Source: Anaerolineales bacterium UBA3940
GTDB lineage: Bacteria; Chloroflexota; Anaerolineae; Aggregatilineales; UBA3940
NCBI GenBank assembly: GCA_002385675.1
Contig: DGDY01000089.1
Coordinates: 4,067-27,598 of the forward strand
DNA: 23,532 nt
Direction of reading: 5' to 3'
Position 1 is the first letter of the stretch; each line of letters begins with the position of its first letter. The notes beneath the pieces were generated by a model, which was not told the origin of the DNA, did not search any database, and worked only from the letters and a program-made list of their open reading frames with translations. The position numbers were made by a program, and so were the translations under genes. Shown here one piece after another: positions 22,467 to 23,532 of the stretch.

Positions 22467-23532
22467 TTAAACGATATCAATCACCGAGCCTGTGGGCCGC
22501 TTGGTCACTTCAATCCGCACCGGGAAGGCGTCCCGAAGCTCGTCGATGTGGGTGATGACAAGGATAAGGTCAAAGTCGTCGCGGATGGCATTGATGGCCT
22601 GCACCAGCCGCTCGCGCCCCTGCGCGTCCTGCGTGCCGAACCCCTCGTCCATGATCAGCGTGCGAAGCTGCGCGCCCGCTCGCCGGGCCAGCAGCCGCGA
22701 CAGTGCCAGCCGGATGGCGAAGTTCACGCGGAAGGCCTCGCCCCCGCTGAACGTCTCGTAGTCGCGCGTGCCCAGCTCGTCGGCGATCTTGATGTCCAGC
22801 GTCTCTTTGAAACCGCCGGTCACCTTCTCGCGCTGCGTGTCGAAGCGCACGTGCATCCGCCCGTCCGTCATGCGGGCGAGCAGTTCGTTGGCCTCCGTCT
22901 CGATCTCGGGGATGGCCGCCTCGATGATCATTGCCGGGATGCCATCCTTGCCGAACGCATCCCTGAGCTGCTCGTAAACACCCTGCTCGTCGGCCAGATC
23001 GTCAAGCTGCTTGACTACCTCTTTGCGGCGCTCGCGCTGGGTGGCGATGGTGTTCAACCGCTGCTGCGCCGCGCCGAGCTTACTCTGCGCCTGCCAGGAC
23101 TGGTCGCGCAGGTCCTGCAGACGCCCCTCCCACGAGCTGAGTTCCTCCTCCTTAAGGGCGACGACCTCACGCTCCTGGCTGATTTCATCGAGCATCGCGC
23201 ACAGTTCGTCCAGCCGGCTGGTCTGCGCCTCGGCGCGCTCCTCAAGCTGCTTGATCCGCGCCTCCGTCTGCGGGAGTTGCTTGAGGGCCAGGTCAAGGTC
23301 GGCCTTGCGGCGCTCAAACGGCTGAAGCTCGCTGATCAACCGGCGCGCCTCCTGGTGGGCCTCTCTGTCATAGCCCAGTTCGGCAAGCTGTTGCTGCAGC
23401 GCTGCGAGTTCCGCCCGCGCCTCAAGCGCGTAAGTCTCCCCCGTGAGCATGTCTTCAACCTCGGCGAGGCGGGCTTCCACACTAGCAAGCTCGTTCTGCG
23501 CTTCATACGCCTGCCGGAGCTGCTCCTCGAGT
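22467..23532 (-). CDS. sbcC: SbcC/Rad50-type exonuclease ATPase, C-terminal part (5' end outside window)
   Basis: The minus-strand frame stays open to the window edge, so the N-terminus lies beyond 23532; the visible part is about 354 residues. SbcC is the ATPase of the SbcCD nuclease, which opens hairpins and cleans protein-blocked DNA ends. The first two thirds are coiled coil (for example ELISELQPFERRKADLDLAL, LKQLPQTEARIKQLEERAEA). The C-terminal ABC head follows: signature SGGEAFRVNFAIRLALS, Walker B LRTLIMDEGFGTQD and the switch His in VITHIDEL. No CxxC zinc hook is visible; it and Walker A should lie upstream. sbcD is not in the window. The TPR gene follows 28 bp downstream. A general SMC-like protein is the main alternative, but the IMDEGFGTQD form favours SbcC. 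Confidence 0.9.
   Translation of the reverse strand, partial: LEEQLRQAYEAQNELASVEARLAEVEDMLTGETYALEARAELAALQQQLAELGYDREAHQEARRLISELQPFERRKADLDLALKQLPQTEARIKQLEERAEAQTSRLDELCAMLDEISQEREVVALKEEELSSWEGRLQDLRDQSWQAQSKLGAAQQRLNTIATQRERRKEVVKQLDDLADEQGVYEQLRDAFGKDGIPAMIIEAAIPEIETEANELLARMTDGRMHVRFDTQREKVTGGFKETLDIKIADELGTRDYETFSGGEAFRVNFAIRLALSRLLARRAGAQLRTLIMDEGFGTQDAQGRERLVQAINAIRDDFDLILVITHIDELRDAFPVRIEVTKRPTGSVIDIV

Overview
This is a GC-rich, gene-dense bacterial chromosomal segment with no insertion sequence, prophage, CRISPR array, rRNA or tRNA that I can see. The mix of genes suggests a member of the Chloroflexota, probably Anaerolineae-like. It combines a HerA-NurA DNA-end-processing operon, a YugP-type membrane metallopeptidase, a DUF4349 protein, a PknB-like kinase, a glutaconate/IpdAB-type CoA-transferase pair, SelB, and groESL under CIRCE control. 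This placement is inferred from gene content and style, not from a phylogenetic marker.

Layout. Positions 1-3149 (+) hold a nurA / HAS-barrel-like / herA operon whose start lies outside the window. It ends in a gap with a long palindrome and a bidirectional terminator shared with a convergent DUF4349 gene (3437-4492, -). Positions 4703-5719 (+) encode a D-2-hydroxyacid dehydrogenase whose 3' end overlaps the convergent CoA-transferase alpha-like gene (5697-6515, -). From a divergent promoter region (6516-6739) a plus-strand cluster runs rightward: zinc metallopeptidase, CoA-transferase beta-like subunit, YbgC-type thioesterase and Ser/Thr kinase (6740-10094). ftsH (10349-12301) has its own promoter and long leader and shares a bidirectional terminator with a convergent acyl-CoA ligase (12377-14140, -). 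A sigma70-type promoter at 14307-14335 leads into a coiled-coil protein gene and selB (14471-17560). A three-TM protein of unknown function follows (17663-18457). Two hairpins separate it from groEL and groES (-), which have a textbook promoter and a perfect CIRCE operator. On the minus strand, further right, are a TPR protein (20816-22438) and the C-terminal part of an SbcC/Rad50-type ATPase (22467 to the window end).

How the genes may work together. HerA-NurA and SbcC belong to double-strand-break end processing. FtsH, YugP-like peptidase, GroES and GroEL belong to protein and membrane quality control. The two CoA-transferase-fold subunits, thioesterase, acyl-CoA ligase and 2-hydroxyacid dehydrogenase point to acyl-CoA/carboxylic-acid metabolism. 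The CoA-transferase pair is unusual: its two subunit genes lie on opposite strands around a protease gene, and the beta subunit seems to lack the usual catalytic glutamate. SelB implies selenocysteine decoding in this organism, although selA, selC and selD are not here. I found no clear wholly new defence or mobile system. The best candidates for new biology are the uncharacterised middle protein of the nurA-herA operon, the split CoA-transferase/hydrolase pair, and the coiled-coil protein next to selB.
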